From assembly GCA_019614645.1 (NCBI GenBank), contig JABWDB010000013.1, positions 5,657,501-5,721,500 of the forward strand: DNA of 64,000 nucleotides, read 5' to 3'. This document shows, piece by piece, positions 1-13,562 of the stretch. How positions within the stretch are numbered: position 1 is the first letter of the stretch; the number at the start of each line of letters is the position of its first letter. The stretch is from Stratiolaelaps scimitus. Its lineage: Eukaryota > Arthropoda > Arachnida > Mesostigmata > Laelapidae. The position numbers and the translations under genes are program-made. The notes beneath the pieces are model-generated. The model saw only the letters and a list, made by a program, of their open reading frames with translations, was not told the DNA's origin and made no database searches.

Positions 1-624
1 TGTTCCTGTAAGTATCGCAATGAGTGGCACAGAGTGCCACACATCTTTCGCCATTCCTGTGAAATGATCTTGCTCTATAAGGTAATCAACAATGTACAAA
101 CGTATCTTGTAATAAGCACTAATTAATCATTTGATTTGGGCAAATGCGATATAACGATCCATCCCATATAGCAACAGTCTCTGTGTGAATTCTAAATAAA
201 TCATCACCACCGTCATCATAATGCTAACACTGAAGATAGTCAAATATATTAATGAATTATCCATAATTAATTGTACGCATTTTTCCATTGGAAATATTAC
301 AATGCGGTTGGAAATACTACAACCTCCAAAGGTCATCATAACCACTCAAAACGAATCCAGCCCGCGGCCCCACCGGGTCTCCTACGATAGCCCTTACCCT
401 TAAAATACATTTGAAGGCTCGGTGAGATTCGTTCACCAATGGACACAGTCCGCTCGACATCACCACTCGACCGAATGGAGCAGTTCAAGAAACACAGAAC
501 ATTGCAAACCGCTCAGCGGGTTTTGTATCCGGTGTTGATTGTATAATTGGAGAAATTAATTATATAAATTAGCTAAAATTATCTTTATCTTACTTCGCTG
601 CTTTTCGCCTACACGTCAGCTGGC

Positions 625-625
<1 letters not shown>

Positions 626-664
<39 letters not shown>
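626..664. repeat. (TA)n microsatellite
   Basis: An uninterrupted TA dinucleotide run lies just downstream of the TPST stop codon (the gene is on the minus strand). The region 1-899 holds nothing else recognisable; no clear AATAAA-type signal for TPST was found there. Confidence 0.95.
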
Positions 665-668
<4 letters not shown>

Positions 669-899
669 ACGCAAGTGGAACAAAAATCGATCAGTAGTAG
701 GTAAAGTGAAATATGCTCCAAGTCAGCTTCGACAACGATTTCACCTTGTTCATCTTCAACGAAAACCGCCGGAAAGGCTTATTATACTCGGGTGTCCGCT
801 CGAGTTCTAGCTCCGCGCAGTCACCCCGCTGCCGATTGCGCTTCTATCTGCCTATTTCGCTTTCTCGTAGACGCTCGTCGTCGACGAATCCGCAGGTTA

Positions 900-3800
900 T
901 TATTGCCTGTCGTCCTTGTCGTTGTTGCCTTTGTTGTCTCGGTTCTCCTTTTCCATGGCCATCTTCCGTCGGAGCGCCTCGCGTTCCCGTTCGACCACGC
1001 TCTCTTTCGCTCGCCATTCCTCGACGTTCTGCTTAATTGACCTGGTGTTGTTCAATACGAATGAGTCCGGCTTACCATAGTCGGGTGGGTTTGCCGTGGG
1101 GTCGTAACCTGGAATAATAATGATACCATAGAGCGAGGGGGTGAATACAATCGCGTGGTCGCGCGTGATCAACTGCTAGTTGCCTTTTATGAGTTAAGGT
1201 TCGAGAGAGAAGTGACGGTGAGAAATTAGGATCAGCTCAGGCAAATCAAGCAAACAAGACTCTTCGCTTGTGCGCGCTTGTCTAGGCACTTTCGGTTGCT
1301 GTTGGTACGGATATATTGAATTTGCTGATTGTGATCTGAAGTCGTCTGAGGCAGTGAACACTCGGTATTCTGAAGAATACATTTCAACATCGTTAAGGGG
1401 ATAATATCACTGATACAACGTACATTCTGTGTGGTTAAAATGAAGCTCAACATTAAGTCGTCATGCGAATTGCATTCATACCAAGGTATTCCAGCATCGG
1501 TGCAATTAATGGCATATCTTTGACGACGTCCTTGGGAATCGCTCCAACCCATTTCGTAAGGGCTTCCATGTTAATTGGCTTAATCACTTGATCAGTCGAT
1601 CTTTCCAACCTGGCACAATAAACGACAGCATAAAAAGCATCTAATATGTTATATGTATATATATAGTTGCTTTCAATACCGTTCGATATATGGATGGATT
1701 TAGCACAGTATAGTTCTCATATTATTATTATTATTATTACTATGGGATATAGTTCAACGGTTGCAGAGCAAATATATCTGTAGATGACAGGATCTAATCG
1801 TTCGCTAGCTCAAACTGTACGTAGAGTACGCTCACAGTTGGATACAACGTGAGCTTGCAGTGAGGCAAGTAAAGTGCTTTACAGTTAAAATGCCGGTCCA
1901 CGATATATCTGTTTGATTTCGCGCTCTATTTTGTAGCACGCCAATGGGCGTTTAGCTTACATCGAGAGTGAGATGCCGCCGGGTTTATTCACAAGCTTGT
2001 CATGACGGAGAACATCGTCGCTCCATGGAACGTCGAGAAAGTTGAGAATTTTTTCGAGCCAAGGCCGCGGGTGGAGAACCAACTGCTCGTAGTATACTGG
2101 CAAACACCTAATTGATGATGTGAAAATTATAAAATAATAACGGATAACACAACATGATTAATAAGCAATGATTTAGAAATGATTATTGATTCAACGCTTT
2201 CAACGATGTTGTGATATGTGGCCAATGGGTTCGAAGTTCACTACCATGCATTTTTCGTTTTGACATCTATCTAATCGAATAGCAACCATCCGTCAATTCG
2301 CCAAATATTCAGATTTAGGCGATATATGCGAAATTAATCGAGAATATAATTAACATTATCATTCTCGTAGATTACCATTTTGTGCCGAGTTGCTGACATT
2401 GAGCATACATGCTGGTCATAGCCTGGTTCCACTTTTTCAGACATTGTCGATAGCTCGTCAGGTCGTAACCTGTTATAGTCACCTGGAGTGGAGGTTTCGT
2501 CCAATCACAGAATCACAGACAGGATTGCTTGGTTATTATAGATTCAGAATGGCGCATATATGTCAGGAAAAAAGTTGAGGACGACATGCAAGGACAAACA
2601 CATTGTGGGCTAGGCCAGTAGGCTACCCCCGCCCTGTTTGTTGCTCTGTGACGATATTGTCACAGCAGTGTCCTATACTTGACCTATCTAACGGGGAAAC
2701 AGAGATCGAAGTACGTACTTTGCGTGTAATAATTGAATGAACAACGGCGCGACCGTCGCGAATCATCAGAATGAACTTGGCCTTAGGGAATAGTTGATGT
2801 AAATACGTCGCTGCCCGCAACGTGAATGGGTCCTTGTTACACAGACGAGGTGCAGGTTCCCCGTGACGAACGATCACCTGAGCGGACAATACAGCGAAAG
2901 ATTATTGTTAGTAGTAGTTATAGCTATTACGATCGTCGTGGTGACGGACTTCAGACGATTCATCTTGCTACTGATTACATAGCTTAAAATGATGGTGTTG
3001 TTCACATTTCGCGTGATTTCGTCCAGGCAACGGTTGGGGTTGGATTTTCGCTCCAAATATGCTGCAAAATGGGCAGTGATTGGTTCTTTGCGGTTATATA
3101 AATACACACACAAACACATGCCTGTGCACGCACCTTCAACATCGCCAAAATTACGAAACAACCTTAAATCTCCACAGCAGCGGCAGCTGTTCACTTACTA
3201 GTTGATATCATTTGAGTGTCATTGAAATCGTGAACAACTGTTTGTATTCATTCATGATTAAGGTCTCGTAAAAAGTTAAAATACGGTATAAATAGTATAA
3301 GAGTAAAAAGTTAAAATACGGTATAAATAGTATAAGAGTAAAAAGTTAAAATACAGTATAAATAGTATAATAGTAAAAAGTTAAAATACAGTATAAATAG
3401 TATAATAGTAAAAAGTTAAAATACAGTATAAATGTATGATATAATACATACTATGCTAGCGCCATACGTTACGGCGCTGAAGTTTCTCAACTGCAATTTC
3501 TAGGTATCAAGCAGAAAAATTGAGCTGGCTAATGTCCATCGCTTCCTACTAAATTGGACAGCTAATCCACTGACCCATGCCACTGACATCACTAGCGCGC
3601 CACGTAATAATAGAGGACGGCACACGTAAAAGGAAAAGGCCCCTTGGCCACAGTTGATGTTATGGGGTCGCACCTCAAGGATGAAGGAGGAAACAGCTCG
3701 GTCGATGACCTCGTTGGTGATGCCGCCCTCGAGAAGACGGTTCATCTCTGTTGGGTTTTTCGTCCACTGCTGTTTCATACTCAGCAGCCTTGAGTACCGA

Positions 3801-4412
3801 GTGTTGTTTGATGATTGACAGCCACGGAACAGCCACCGAAGTCAGTGAGCCGTGTAACGAGACAAATTGACAACGAGTTAGGATCAGCGATGGTGAAACA
3901 AAGCGACGTGGACACGCCAGTTCGCCTCGCTATATCAGAGATGTCAAGGATAAGTAGCAGTACAAATGCCAGCAAAAAGCAACCCTACCTAATATATATA
4001 TATATACCATAAAATTACCATACCATAACATACCATATAATTAGCTTGATATTTGATAAATAAGCGAATTCATTTAAAGACCTTTCCTGCGGGTGTGTAC
4101 ATGCATGAATCTGCTTACCTGGGGATGATCCTGGTCTCCTCGCCACAACGCACATCTGGATGAGCGTCAAGTAATACCCGAATAAGGGTTGTCCCACTAC
4201 GTGGCATCCCTCCTACGAAAATTAACGGCATATCCGTATTGTACTCGACACGCGCTCCACTTTTGTCCAAGATGAACCTCTGCATTCGTTGATGGATACG
4301 CACCCAAACGCATACGCAAGCACAGAACACCAGTTACAACAACGACGATCTTATCTCGCGTATATGTATTGTATATGGACAATTTAACAAGTGGGTCTCT
4401 TTCTCTCACACA

Positions 4413-4464
<52 letters not shown>

Positions 4465-4745
4465 ATACCCCTAAGGGGTGTCGCATACTGAGTTGAGAGA
4501 AAAAAAAACATTGCAAATGCCTTCCAACTCACATCAGCCGCCTTGTAGCGGGCGTCCATTGAGTCCCACGCGCCTCCTGAGCCATATCGTCCATAAACGT
4601 CTCGGCAGAACGAGCCGGGTGGTAGAATCATGTACAGAGCGAGGCATAGACACGCCAGCAGGGTAACAAGCGCCCACCGGCGAGAATGTAACATCAGCAA
4701 GGCCACGGGGAGTCCACCTCCACCGCTGCCGCCGCCGAAACGCAT
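900..4745 (-). CDS. TPST: Protein-tyrosine sulfotransferase, complete, 8 exons
   Basis: This enzyme transfers sulfate from PAPS to tyrosines of secreted and membrane proteins in the trans-Golgi. The minus-strand exons are 4745-4533, 4279-4119, 3788-3674, 2877-2719, 2482-2376, 2107-1961, 1609-1482 and 1108-900. All junctions are GT-AG and every phase fits, giving 412 residues (family usually about 370-380). A short cytosolic Gly-rich start is followed by a signal-anchor helix at about residues 22-42, as expected of a type II Golgi protein. The 5'-phosphosulfate-binding motif PRSGTT lies at about 97-102, followed by GEETRIIPR with the family's catalytic Glu. Later come [26 protein letters not shown] and RSTDQVIKP, all family hallmarks. 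The first ATG precedes the membrane helix and is the natural start. The N-terminus and the charged C-terminal tail (about 35 residues rich in Glu, Arg, Lys and Asn) are longer than in vertebrate TPST. No frameshift or missing key residue was seen. The family assignment is firm. Confidence 0.95.
3269..3433. repeat. 35-bp minisatellite inside TPST intron 3
   Basis: About 4.7 tandem copies of an AT-rich 35-bp unit start at 3269, 3304, 3339, 3374 and 3409. Copies 1-2 carry TACGGT and end AGAG. Later copies carry TACAGT, and copies 3-4 end ATAG, so the array seems to have grown in two steps. It lies in the intron between TPST exons 3 and 4. Confidence 0.93.
4417..4462. repeat. (AT)n microsatellite in TPST intron 1
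   Basis: An uninterrupted AT run lies inside the first TPST intron. It creates artefactual Ile/Tyr-rich reading frames on both strands. Confidence 0.95.
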
Positions 4746-5686
4746 CTAAAATGTCGGAGACGATGATTTATGCCGTGGTTTAATAGTAGGAATTAAAACG
4801 GCGCGTGCGCTACCTTTTTTCCCATACTGGATGGGCTAGGACGTCACACCTAATGAAGGCACGAAATACGCCATTCAAGAAGTAGGTTGTTTCATAGGAT
4901 GCCAGGAATATGCTATATGCCATCGAACGAGATTAATCGTAAATAATTCATTATATCAGTATACATAATATATACATTTACAAGAAAACGAACAATAGAG
5001 ACGACATTTCACCAATCTGTTCATTTCCGGTATTTGGAGTAGCAAATTTCTACGTTTAACTCTATGGGGTGCGCCGACTCTTGCGCAGTGGCACATCGCT
5101 ATCGGGATCAATCTTGTTATATAATATATCACACTATTATAATGTAGTTACTATCAGCCGTTGGTTCAGGATAGATTTGGTAGCACACGTTGCAGTACAA
5201 CGGGATACCATGGCGTGAGGATAAACATTATATCTAGAATCTGGTCAGACGGGGTTTCTTATAACCGGCACACGCTTGTGCAACCCGTTTCGGCAGAAAC
5301 TTTGGTAGAAAATGCATTTGCTAAATACAAGTGGATCTAAAAGGTAGTCCAGAGGCCTGTGTTATCGTCGTACCGAGAAGAAGTATATACACATGATCTA
5401 GCGATCGAATTTATAGAAAACTTTCTAATTAGCCATTTAATAAATGTACTTTTAGTGAGGACGCCGTCGTGCCGTTGTGGGCTAGCAGGCTCCCCTTGGA
5501 CAATGAGTTGTTGTTACTACAAGCGTTGCTGCTGTTGTTGTTGCTGTGGGCGGAGATCTTCTCGGCCGGAGGCAGCGACACTCGACACTCTTCGCCTGCC
5601 TTCAGCTTTGCACCACCCGAACCGGCAGCCTTCAAATGCAAACCGTCAAAAACAGGGACAAACATAAATGTTGGTATTGATGTATG

Positions 5687-5722
<36 letters not shown>

Positions 5723-5755
5723 TATAACAAACAACACGTATATAAATATCGGTAT

Positions 5756-5813
<58 letters not shown>

Positions 5814-8800
5814 ACAAGTGCGTAGTCATACACACAAAGAATAGCCAACCGATACAGACGACTACTTAGAAACGAATGAAACAGAGTCACATCAGAGCGA
5901 CACTGCCTGCCTTGAACTGATATAATTACAATCCAATAATACAGAAATAGTATCGATATTCGTTTTGCAGCCAGTCGTTCAGTCACTCTCTCAATAAGGA
6001 TAATAAATAATCACAGTGAACCTTGGCAGGAGAGACCATTCCTGCTCTCCACAGTCGTAAACGAGAAAGCATATGGCGAGAAACTAGACACAGAAGCAAA
6101 ATTAGTTCTCTTCTTAAACACGTATCCCTGTGAGCGTGTTCCAAAACGAAGTGCAATATATAATGCGAACTGCTTTCGCTGCCCTGCTAGGTCAACGAGA
6201 ATTGTTCCCCTACAGAAACATCCTGAAAAATAGACGAACACGCATCTCCGAGCATTTACTTACTGGCTCGCTAAAGGATTGTTTTCATACGGATGGGTTC
6301 CGCTTGTCGCTGCCAGAGCAAAGCAGGGTCGGCGAAATGTTATGACGTTGTGCCAGTCGCGTTAGCTAGTTATATGAGGACAGTGTAACTGTATCTATAC
6401 ACGCTTCTCACGTCGCTCAAGTCTATTTGGGTTAGGCGAACCAGTAACATCACCTGAGCTATTATATACATGACTGTAATTGGAAGAAAGAAAAAGAAAC
6501 AGAAATACGAACACTGGGAACGGACCCGGCAGTACCCTCCTGCAGCATCATACACTCCGCTCCTTCAAACAAACTCTGACTGTCAATGCTAAATTGGTAG
6601 GCGGACGGATTGGCACAGATTAGAGGAACGAATGTCTAACATTCGACATGACTAAATTCGCATAGTTCCAAAAACCGGCTACAACTTTACAGCACTGCAG
6701 AGTGTCCTCGTACATTGGTTCCTCTCCTAGCCTCGTGGCCGCTCGCTAGACTCGGGACGAGGGCTGGCCTATTCAATAAAGAAGCATCATCGCTCACGTT
6801 GTTCGACAGCGCTGATGATATAAAGTCAAGCGAAATTTTCCGCTGTTGCCTCTCTAGCGGACATCCCTGAGATTGGCTCGGGTTGGCTCAGTCACGATCT
6901 GTTTACGGACCACTCCCGGGGCTAGCTTCAGGGCGAAAGAGATGGTAATATGTGGCACGACTTTGGGGACTCAGCCGACTTTCCTGGGTTGACCCACCCT
7001 AGTCTCTCTTCAAAACAACGTTCATGTTCACGAAGAACAGCTAGCTTTATAGGCCGATCTAGAGAGGCTACTTTATATTGTGCGAACGTCCGATGACGAA
7101 GAGGTACAAGTCTTCTGAAATGCGGTGCATGTGCAGCAGCGCGGTTCACAACAGAACCAATGACGGTACACGGCGGCGAGTAGACGAACCACATCAGAGC
7201 ATTGTTAGCAACACAATATGATTAAACAACCATATGTATATATTCGTGTTGTGATTCATACGAATCGTACAGACAGCGACTTTGTGCTGTGCTGTCTTAC
7301 TTTATGCAGCGAGAGAGAGGTACGCAAGACGTCATTTTACAGCGATGTGACAGTGACAATTAAAGTAGAGTTGTTTTCACAGAGTAAGCGGATGCATGCC
7401 TGCACGCATACCCATGCCCTGCCAATAGTTTTAATAATTTGCTACGTATACAATGGGTCATTCACTTATGAGTCACTGAGCTTTGCTTATGTTTGACGCG
7501 CTCAATGGGTTCATACAAAAAGATTTTAGCACATTTCTCTGAAAATAGCCCTTTGCCCCGATGCAAAGCTCATTCAATGTAAGTTTGTTATTAAGAAAGT
7601 ATTGCTCAATGCTAAAGAGCCCTCTAGAGGGCTTATAGAATATGGCCTGAGGATGTCAAACTCTTAGTTCCATCTGAGTTGGATGCACAATCCACTTCGC
7701 AACGCCCCAAATCAAAATGTCAATGAAGTTTGTTTTCGGAAAACGATGCACAAGTGTCTCTTTGGTTTCCACCGCGGGGTATTGACATACATAAAATACG
7801 AGTACATCCAGCTGTTATATCTCTACCACGAGCGCATAACATTGCGGGCACTTCGCGAAGAAGTCAGGTGCCGGCGTATTTATTCATGCCATAATATTAT
7901 CGCTACCAAGATGGGACAAGCGCCAAAGACATTGTGAAGAATAACCTGAGTCTTATTAAACTCTTACCGTGAAGGTAAAGGTAGAGGTAAAGCTTTATTG
8001 GTCTGTTAAAGGAGCTGCAATTTCGCAATGCTTAAGCTCTTATATATTCCACGCAGTTAAGAAAGAAATGAATAGATCCTATAGGCAGGGTGGCACAAAT
8101 ATGAGCACTATCTGGCAAATTTCGCACATTTTTCCGAAAAACAATTGTCAACAACTAATGTCACCCTTTCAAGGGGTTGATCATTAAACAGATATTCTAG
8201 ATTCACTAACATGATAATCTTATTCAGCCTGGTTTAAACTCGTTTGAAAGTAAATTGCTGAAGAAAGTAAGATCTTGGGAAATACTTCAAGCAGGGAGCC
8301 AAGCACAGTAATCTTAACCCTAAAAAAGCACCAACACATTGCCGCCTCTAATCTTGTGGTTATTATGTCTACGCGAACAGATCGCGTGCACCACAATCCA
8401 AGCCTCTGCAATGATCCGATTAACGCCAAATTAATTAGACAAAGGGATACCGCATAGCAAGCAAGATCGTCCGCTAGAGAAGTTGGTTAGTGAGAACGGG
8501 CGTCAGTTTAATAGACCATAATGACTCTACCCTGATCCAGCATCATATGCTATCGTTATTAGGCGAATGCTTAATAGACTCTAAATCTCCTTGACAATGT
8601 TATATTGGTGCTGCTCCTATACAATAAAAACAACTCAGCCACCTTGAGCAGGAATAAATGACTCAATAAATAGGCAGGAACTGGCAAGCCTCCGCCCAGA
8701 ATTGAATCCCTTATGTATAGACGTTCCGATACGATTAATTTTGCAAAGGCTAGGTATACAGTTGTACCTTGAAGGCAGCTAAACTCGATTCCCTTTGGAA

Positions 8801-10630
8801 ATCAGTGTTCCGTGATTCGCTTACTTTTAGCATCCCGTCGGAGGTTGCCAACACGTCGTCTCCTCAAAGGGGTCGGCTCGCCACGGTTTTCTTGCCTGAA
8901 ATAGATGAGATAGCAGGACATAAGAAAAAGACTTTCAGATACTCGATTACCTGATATTACCGATGTCTCCCATGTACTTAAGAATTGTGGCAGACACACA
9001 GAGTAATGATTATGCGGTCACATACTGGCCCCGGCAACTCTCTTCGAGTAGAATGCAGAACGGAAAATCCTCCAGTGCGGGAATCTCTTCAAAAAGATAA
9101 ATATTTAACTGTTCCGCTCCTGCCGTTTCAAATACTGCTGGAAGACGCCGAGAGGGTCAACTCACACCACTTATCTTCACGCCGATACATACGTCACGCC
9201 GGCGGCTGGGATTCGTTTAACGTGGCCGCATGAAGGTAACCATTTCTATTTGTCTGGACAAGGACCATCGATCGGCTAAATATCACACACACCTGTTACC
9301 AGCAACTTCGTAGTCTCGCGAATTCGATTTAGAGACGCTTTCGGTAGCTCTCACAAACAGCTGAGCACCACACACGGAAAAAGGTGCTCATAGGCCCGTG
9401 AAGCAATGCTATAGCGCAGCGGTGCCGAGGGCCTACTCGAATGGAGGGGTGACGTTGAGAGTCAGCTGAGGAAAAGTGTTTTCCCTCTTTTCTGCAGCAG
9501 CACAGGAAACCTCCGCTGCAGACCGTTCGAGGAATCCTCTGTCACGAACCTGGGAATATTTCCGATTTTGTGTCTAGTTGGAAAAGGTGTAAGGCTTTTG
9601 GGAGACACAGTTCCTCTCAGCCAGATAAGCTATTGAATCGTATGCAGGTCAGTGCGCAAAACTAACTACAATGAATAACTATTATCAGATATACGAACAC
9701 ATAAATACGCTTTATAGATTAACGAATTGCTTAACACACACACCATGCAAAGTAGATGCGTTAGATCTGCATCGAGATCTGACACCAATAGTTCCTATTC
9801 CCGACTAGCCTAACCCTGCCGTGACATTTGCGCGTGTTGAGATTACACTTATACTAGAGATTAGTCAAACCAATCACCGGCCCGGACGTTCACATATTGT
9901 AAGCACACATGCTCAATGCCAGACTTCAAGGGTTTCTTAAAACCTCCTTACAACCTCCGAAGTTTCCAACCGAATCTACTCAATCGATACGCAAACCCAA
10001 TGGCACACGGATTCGCACGGAGGGCCACCCGGATACTTCGAGAGTCACACACCAATATTATGATACATGTTACACAAATCGTCGAGATTAGCCAGTGAGC
10101 CACGCATTGCTCATCTCACTGTTTGGAGAGTAACGGAAATAATCTGATGCAGTCTGATGTTCGGCCGTGCATGAACGTTACCGGACCCGCATAACAAGCG
10201 GGTGGTTCTGCTGCTCTCCGTCCTCTGCGTGGACTTGTAGAGATCGTAAAGTGGTACGGTTATCGGACAGACGCAGGAATATCCACAACAGCTATCCGAC
10301 GCCGAAAGGTACGGGAAGGACTTCAGCAACATTCGTTGGAACCTTCGCCCAAAGCAAACAAGCAAATGGTCCGTCGAAATGACGGCGAATGGCTGTGGTT
10401 GACACGCGAGGTCAACCGCCACCTCATTGTTCCTACTTTGTACGGCCGCGCAGCACGGCCGCACAGGCAACTCTGCTGTTATATTAGACGTTTTGGCTGC
10501 ATTGCATTGAGGGCGTAGCGGATTATCTTGTTACAAATTCATTCGGACCACGCAGGCATCGGGTTCTATTTCACGCGGGTGGAGATTCGAGTAACGTCTC
10601 GTCTGTCTCAGGCTCTATAGCTTGTCGAAG
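4746..10630. other. Intergenic stretch, no gene recognised
   Basis: This sequence upstream of TPST should include its promoter, but no core element could be assigned by eye. Two (TA)n arrays lie at 5687-5726 and 5761-5807, each preceded by the same short GGTATTGATGTAT segment, which suggests a small local duplication. Reading frames here are short, often lack an ATG, and match no family I know. Confidence 0.6.
7618..7633. repeat. 16-bp perfect palindrome
   Basis: AGCCCTCTAGAGGGCT is its own reverse complement. It lies in otherwise unremarkable intergenic sequence. It could be a dimeric protein-binding site or chance. Confidence 0.7.
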
Positions 10631-10631
10631 C

Positions 10632-10805
10632 CAATGGCGTGGTGCATTGGTGTGCGCTTTGCAACCGGAGGAGACACGTAGGTACATGGGTTCGATCCCC
10701 ACCGTTGCATATTATTGCATTTAGGTGTCCGTCAGACGAAGCAATGCAAATAGCAATTCCGTAGACGTTAAATGTTTAAGGCTGAAAGTCAGCCCGCGAA
10801 ATAGA
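10632..10805 (+). mobile_element. tRNA-derived SINE-like element, copy 1
   Basis: A tRNA-like head contains an A-box-like segment at about 10635-10650 (TGGCGTGGTGCATTGG) and a consensus B box GGTTCGATCC at 10689-10698, the internal RNA polymerase III promoter arrangement. A unique body follows and ends near GTCAGCCCGCGAAA. A second copy at about 15.9 kb shares both the head and the body, and a 3' fragment lies at 45.7 kb. Head-body co-inheritance is what a tRNA-derived SINE predicts and is not expected of a plain tRNA gene. An A-rich stretch follows at about 10800-10812. No target-site duplication was established. Confidence 0.75.
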
Positions 10806-13530
10806 AAACAAAAAGGCTCTGTAACTTGGCAGGCAGCGACGAAGGCGGCGTTGCCCTTATCGCTGACCATCATGTGAGCTCGAGTTTGATGACGGCAGTT
10901 CATCGATTCGTAACAGCAATTAGTGTTCGTTAGACAGGAATTGCTTAAATGTTCACAACAAGTTGTTTGAACTGCTTGATCTGTCGACTGATATTTGGGA
11001 GATTTACCACCGTATTTACCACCTCACCGGGTTCACAAGTAATTTCAATATATCTTGAATTCATTTAGGTATTTCACAAGTGAGCCAATCTAATTATCAT
11101 GTCTATTATGAATGCGATTACCGCAACATGTGGCTAATTGTTATCATGCGATTACTTCTTACCACTACTACTCCGCATAATAAAAACAAAGCACATGATC
11201 CACTTGGCTGGTAAACATATCATTGCGCTGCAAAGGCCTGTCATAAGCGGCTGTTCGTACTCGCCCACATGTCGGTCGCGCGCGTAGATACAGAGTAATC
11301 AAGTAAACTTGTTCGGTATGATTGGCTATGAATATATATATATATATGTATGATTGGCTATTCATATATATATATATATATATATATGTGTATTATAATG
11401 AGTTATTTGCACAAGGACGTTCGGTAAAGGCAAATATCAGTCACTCGTAAATTACCGTATGCCCAGCAGGGCTATGCAAAAAGGGATCATCGTTGTCCGC
11501 TACGACTTGCGGGTACTCGAAGCTACCGCCGTTAATGTTACTGAACAAAATGCATGCGCAATCCCAGCTAATCATTGAACCTGCCCAGTGCCTCCAACTC
11601 TCTCTCTCTAAACATTCGTAGACGTCGAGTCCACCGCCCCAGCACCTAGGATGCAATATGATATTGAATACTTTCCCATGAACTTTGCGCCTGCGTGGAT
11701 ACAGTCAGGTCGCGCTACTTCGGCACATGAGCGCCTCCGTTATTGGTTCCGCTAACATCGTGACAGCTGTGAGCAAATATCGCCATTGCAAGGCGATCAG
11801 TGCAATACCGTTAATACAATAACATAATATCTCCGAGAGGGGAGGTGGTGCGCAAGACTGATAGATCCTTAGGGTGAGCTTTGGCGTAGAGCAAATAGCA
11901 AAAGCATCGGAGCCAAGCGATCCTGTTTGTGAATACTGGATGACGGAGTACATAGCACATATGTTAGACGACGTCCAGGTGATTGCTACTTTTCGGGAGG
12001 CAATCCAAGAATCCCTCTGATATACGGCAACAGCGCAAACGCGATTCTCGCAGACCTCACATGATCAGATGGCTAGTAATGCCAATTCCCGGCTATCCTC
12101 GTTCAAACCAAATTCGCATATCATATAAATATGATATTTTCTCTCTCACTCTCTATCTCGCGGCAATTGCATCCCCTCAAGAGCGCACCCTATACTCATC
12201 TGCTGTTATACTATCTACTAACGATTTGCGGCCAACGTGAGTCAACGCTATCCAATGCAGCGCGCTCAAATCCACCCCCATTGAATAGATAACCAACCAT
12301 CGCGTTGCTAGCGACGTCCGGCTTTTAAATAAATCCGCCCTCTTCAACTCGAAACTTCAGATTCGAGGTGGGAGGAAATCCACACAGGAAGAGGACGTAT
12401 TCCTGGTAATTGTTAACTAACTAACTAACTAACTAGCTTTCTCTAGTGTTCTTGCCTAACGACATAATCAGGGAAAATAACTAAATTAATTCCCTATCTA
12501 TTAGCCACTCACACTTCCACTGGTAGACTGCTCATGAACAGAACTTACTGATTCACTGCAGAATCGAAGCAAACCTGCTACAGTCGCTTTGCCCACTTCA
12601 GTTGCAATCAAATCACTTGGTCGAGCTAGTGTCTATCTATGATAGGGGTGAGTCCAGATCTGTCCAGAGCACGATGTGTTTGCTCTCGACCCGTCGCGCA
12701 CCGTATCCTCCCTTACCGATCGGCTATAGCGAAGGGCATGCGAAAATAACCATGTGCATCATATTGACGACGTGATTACCAAGACGATATTACAGTTGTT
12801 CGATTAGAATGAGCCACCTGTGAGCAACTTGCCGCAATCCAGGCGGATATCGAGAAAGAGAGAGAAAGAGGTTTAGAAGTGAATGTATTCCCCGAACCGC
12901 TATATGCTTACTGTCGCCTCGTAAATAGGCTCAGCGAATCCTATTTATCTAGACATAAGTAATAGACGTTGGCAATAACCCGCAGACATCTTTCATTAAG
13001 CGCAGAACGGCGAGCGAACGAGGAAGATAGCGGGTTGGCTTAGTGGTCTTTGAATATCGACGTAATGGAAGGACGCGCAGTATGTATTGATATTCATTAT
13101 AGATACTTTGTCATCGGCACTAATTAATGGATGTCATGGAAAATCGCATTTGTCCAAAGGTTATGTCTAGATGAAATAAATATGTCGAAATGCATCTGGA
13201 AATCGTCATGGTCTTGCAAGGTCCGCCATTATAACGCTAGCAGCCATATACGATCATCATAATTTTGCTGCCTCTAAAAAACCGGCGAAACCTCCCAGTC
13301 TCTAAGTTAAGTAGGTTGCTTGGACTCATGATAAAGGCCTGCAAAGCAAAGGTTCCTACCACGAAAACTTAGAAAATCACCACCAGTACAGATATCTGGC
13401 GTTAAGCACTCAAACCCAGAGAACATTGTCATGAGCGAAGTAGTCGTTTGCCGTAATAAAGATCTGTTGGCTGATTTCACGAAACGAACTTAATATCAAG
13501 TGCCGTTTGCTGATGAAATATATCCTATAG

Positions 13531-13562
<32 letters not shown>

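Noticed and set aside
713..1040. Plus-strand frames with ATG over the TPST 3' end
   Set aside because: They are largely antisense to TPST exon 8 and low complexity (Ser/Arg/Cys).
5429..5986. 185-codon frame with long Ile/Tyr runs
   Set aside because: It is produced by reading through (TA)n arrays. The same applies to the Ile/Tyr-rich frames at 4.4, 39.1, 46.2 and 63.0 kb.
10632..10706. Possible functional tRNA gene at the B box
   Set aside because: The acceptor-stem pairing is not convincing, and the same head occurs with the same downstream body at 15.9 kb, which indicates a SINE.
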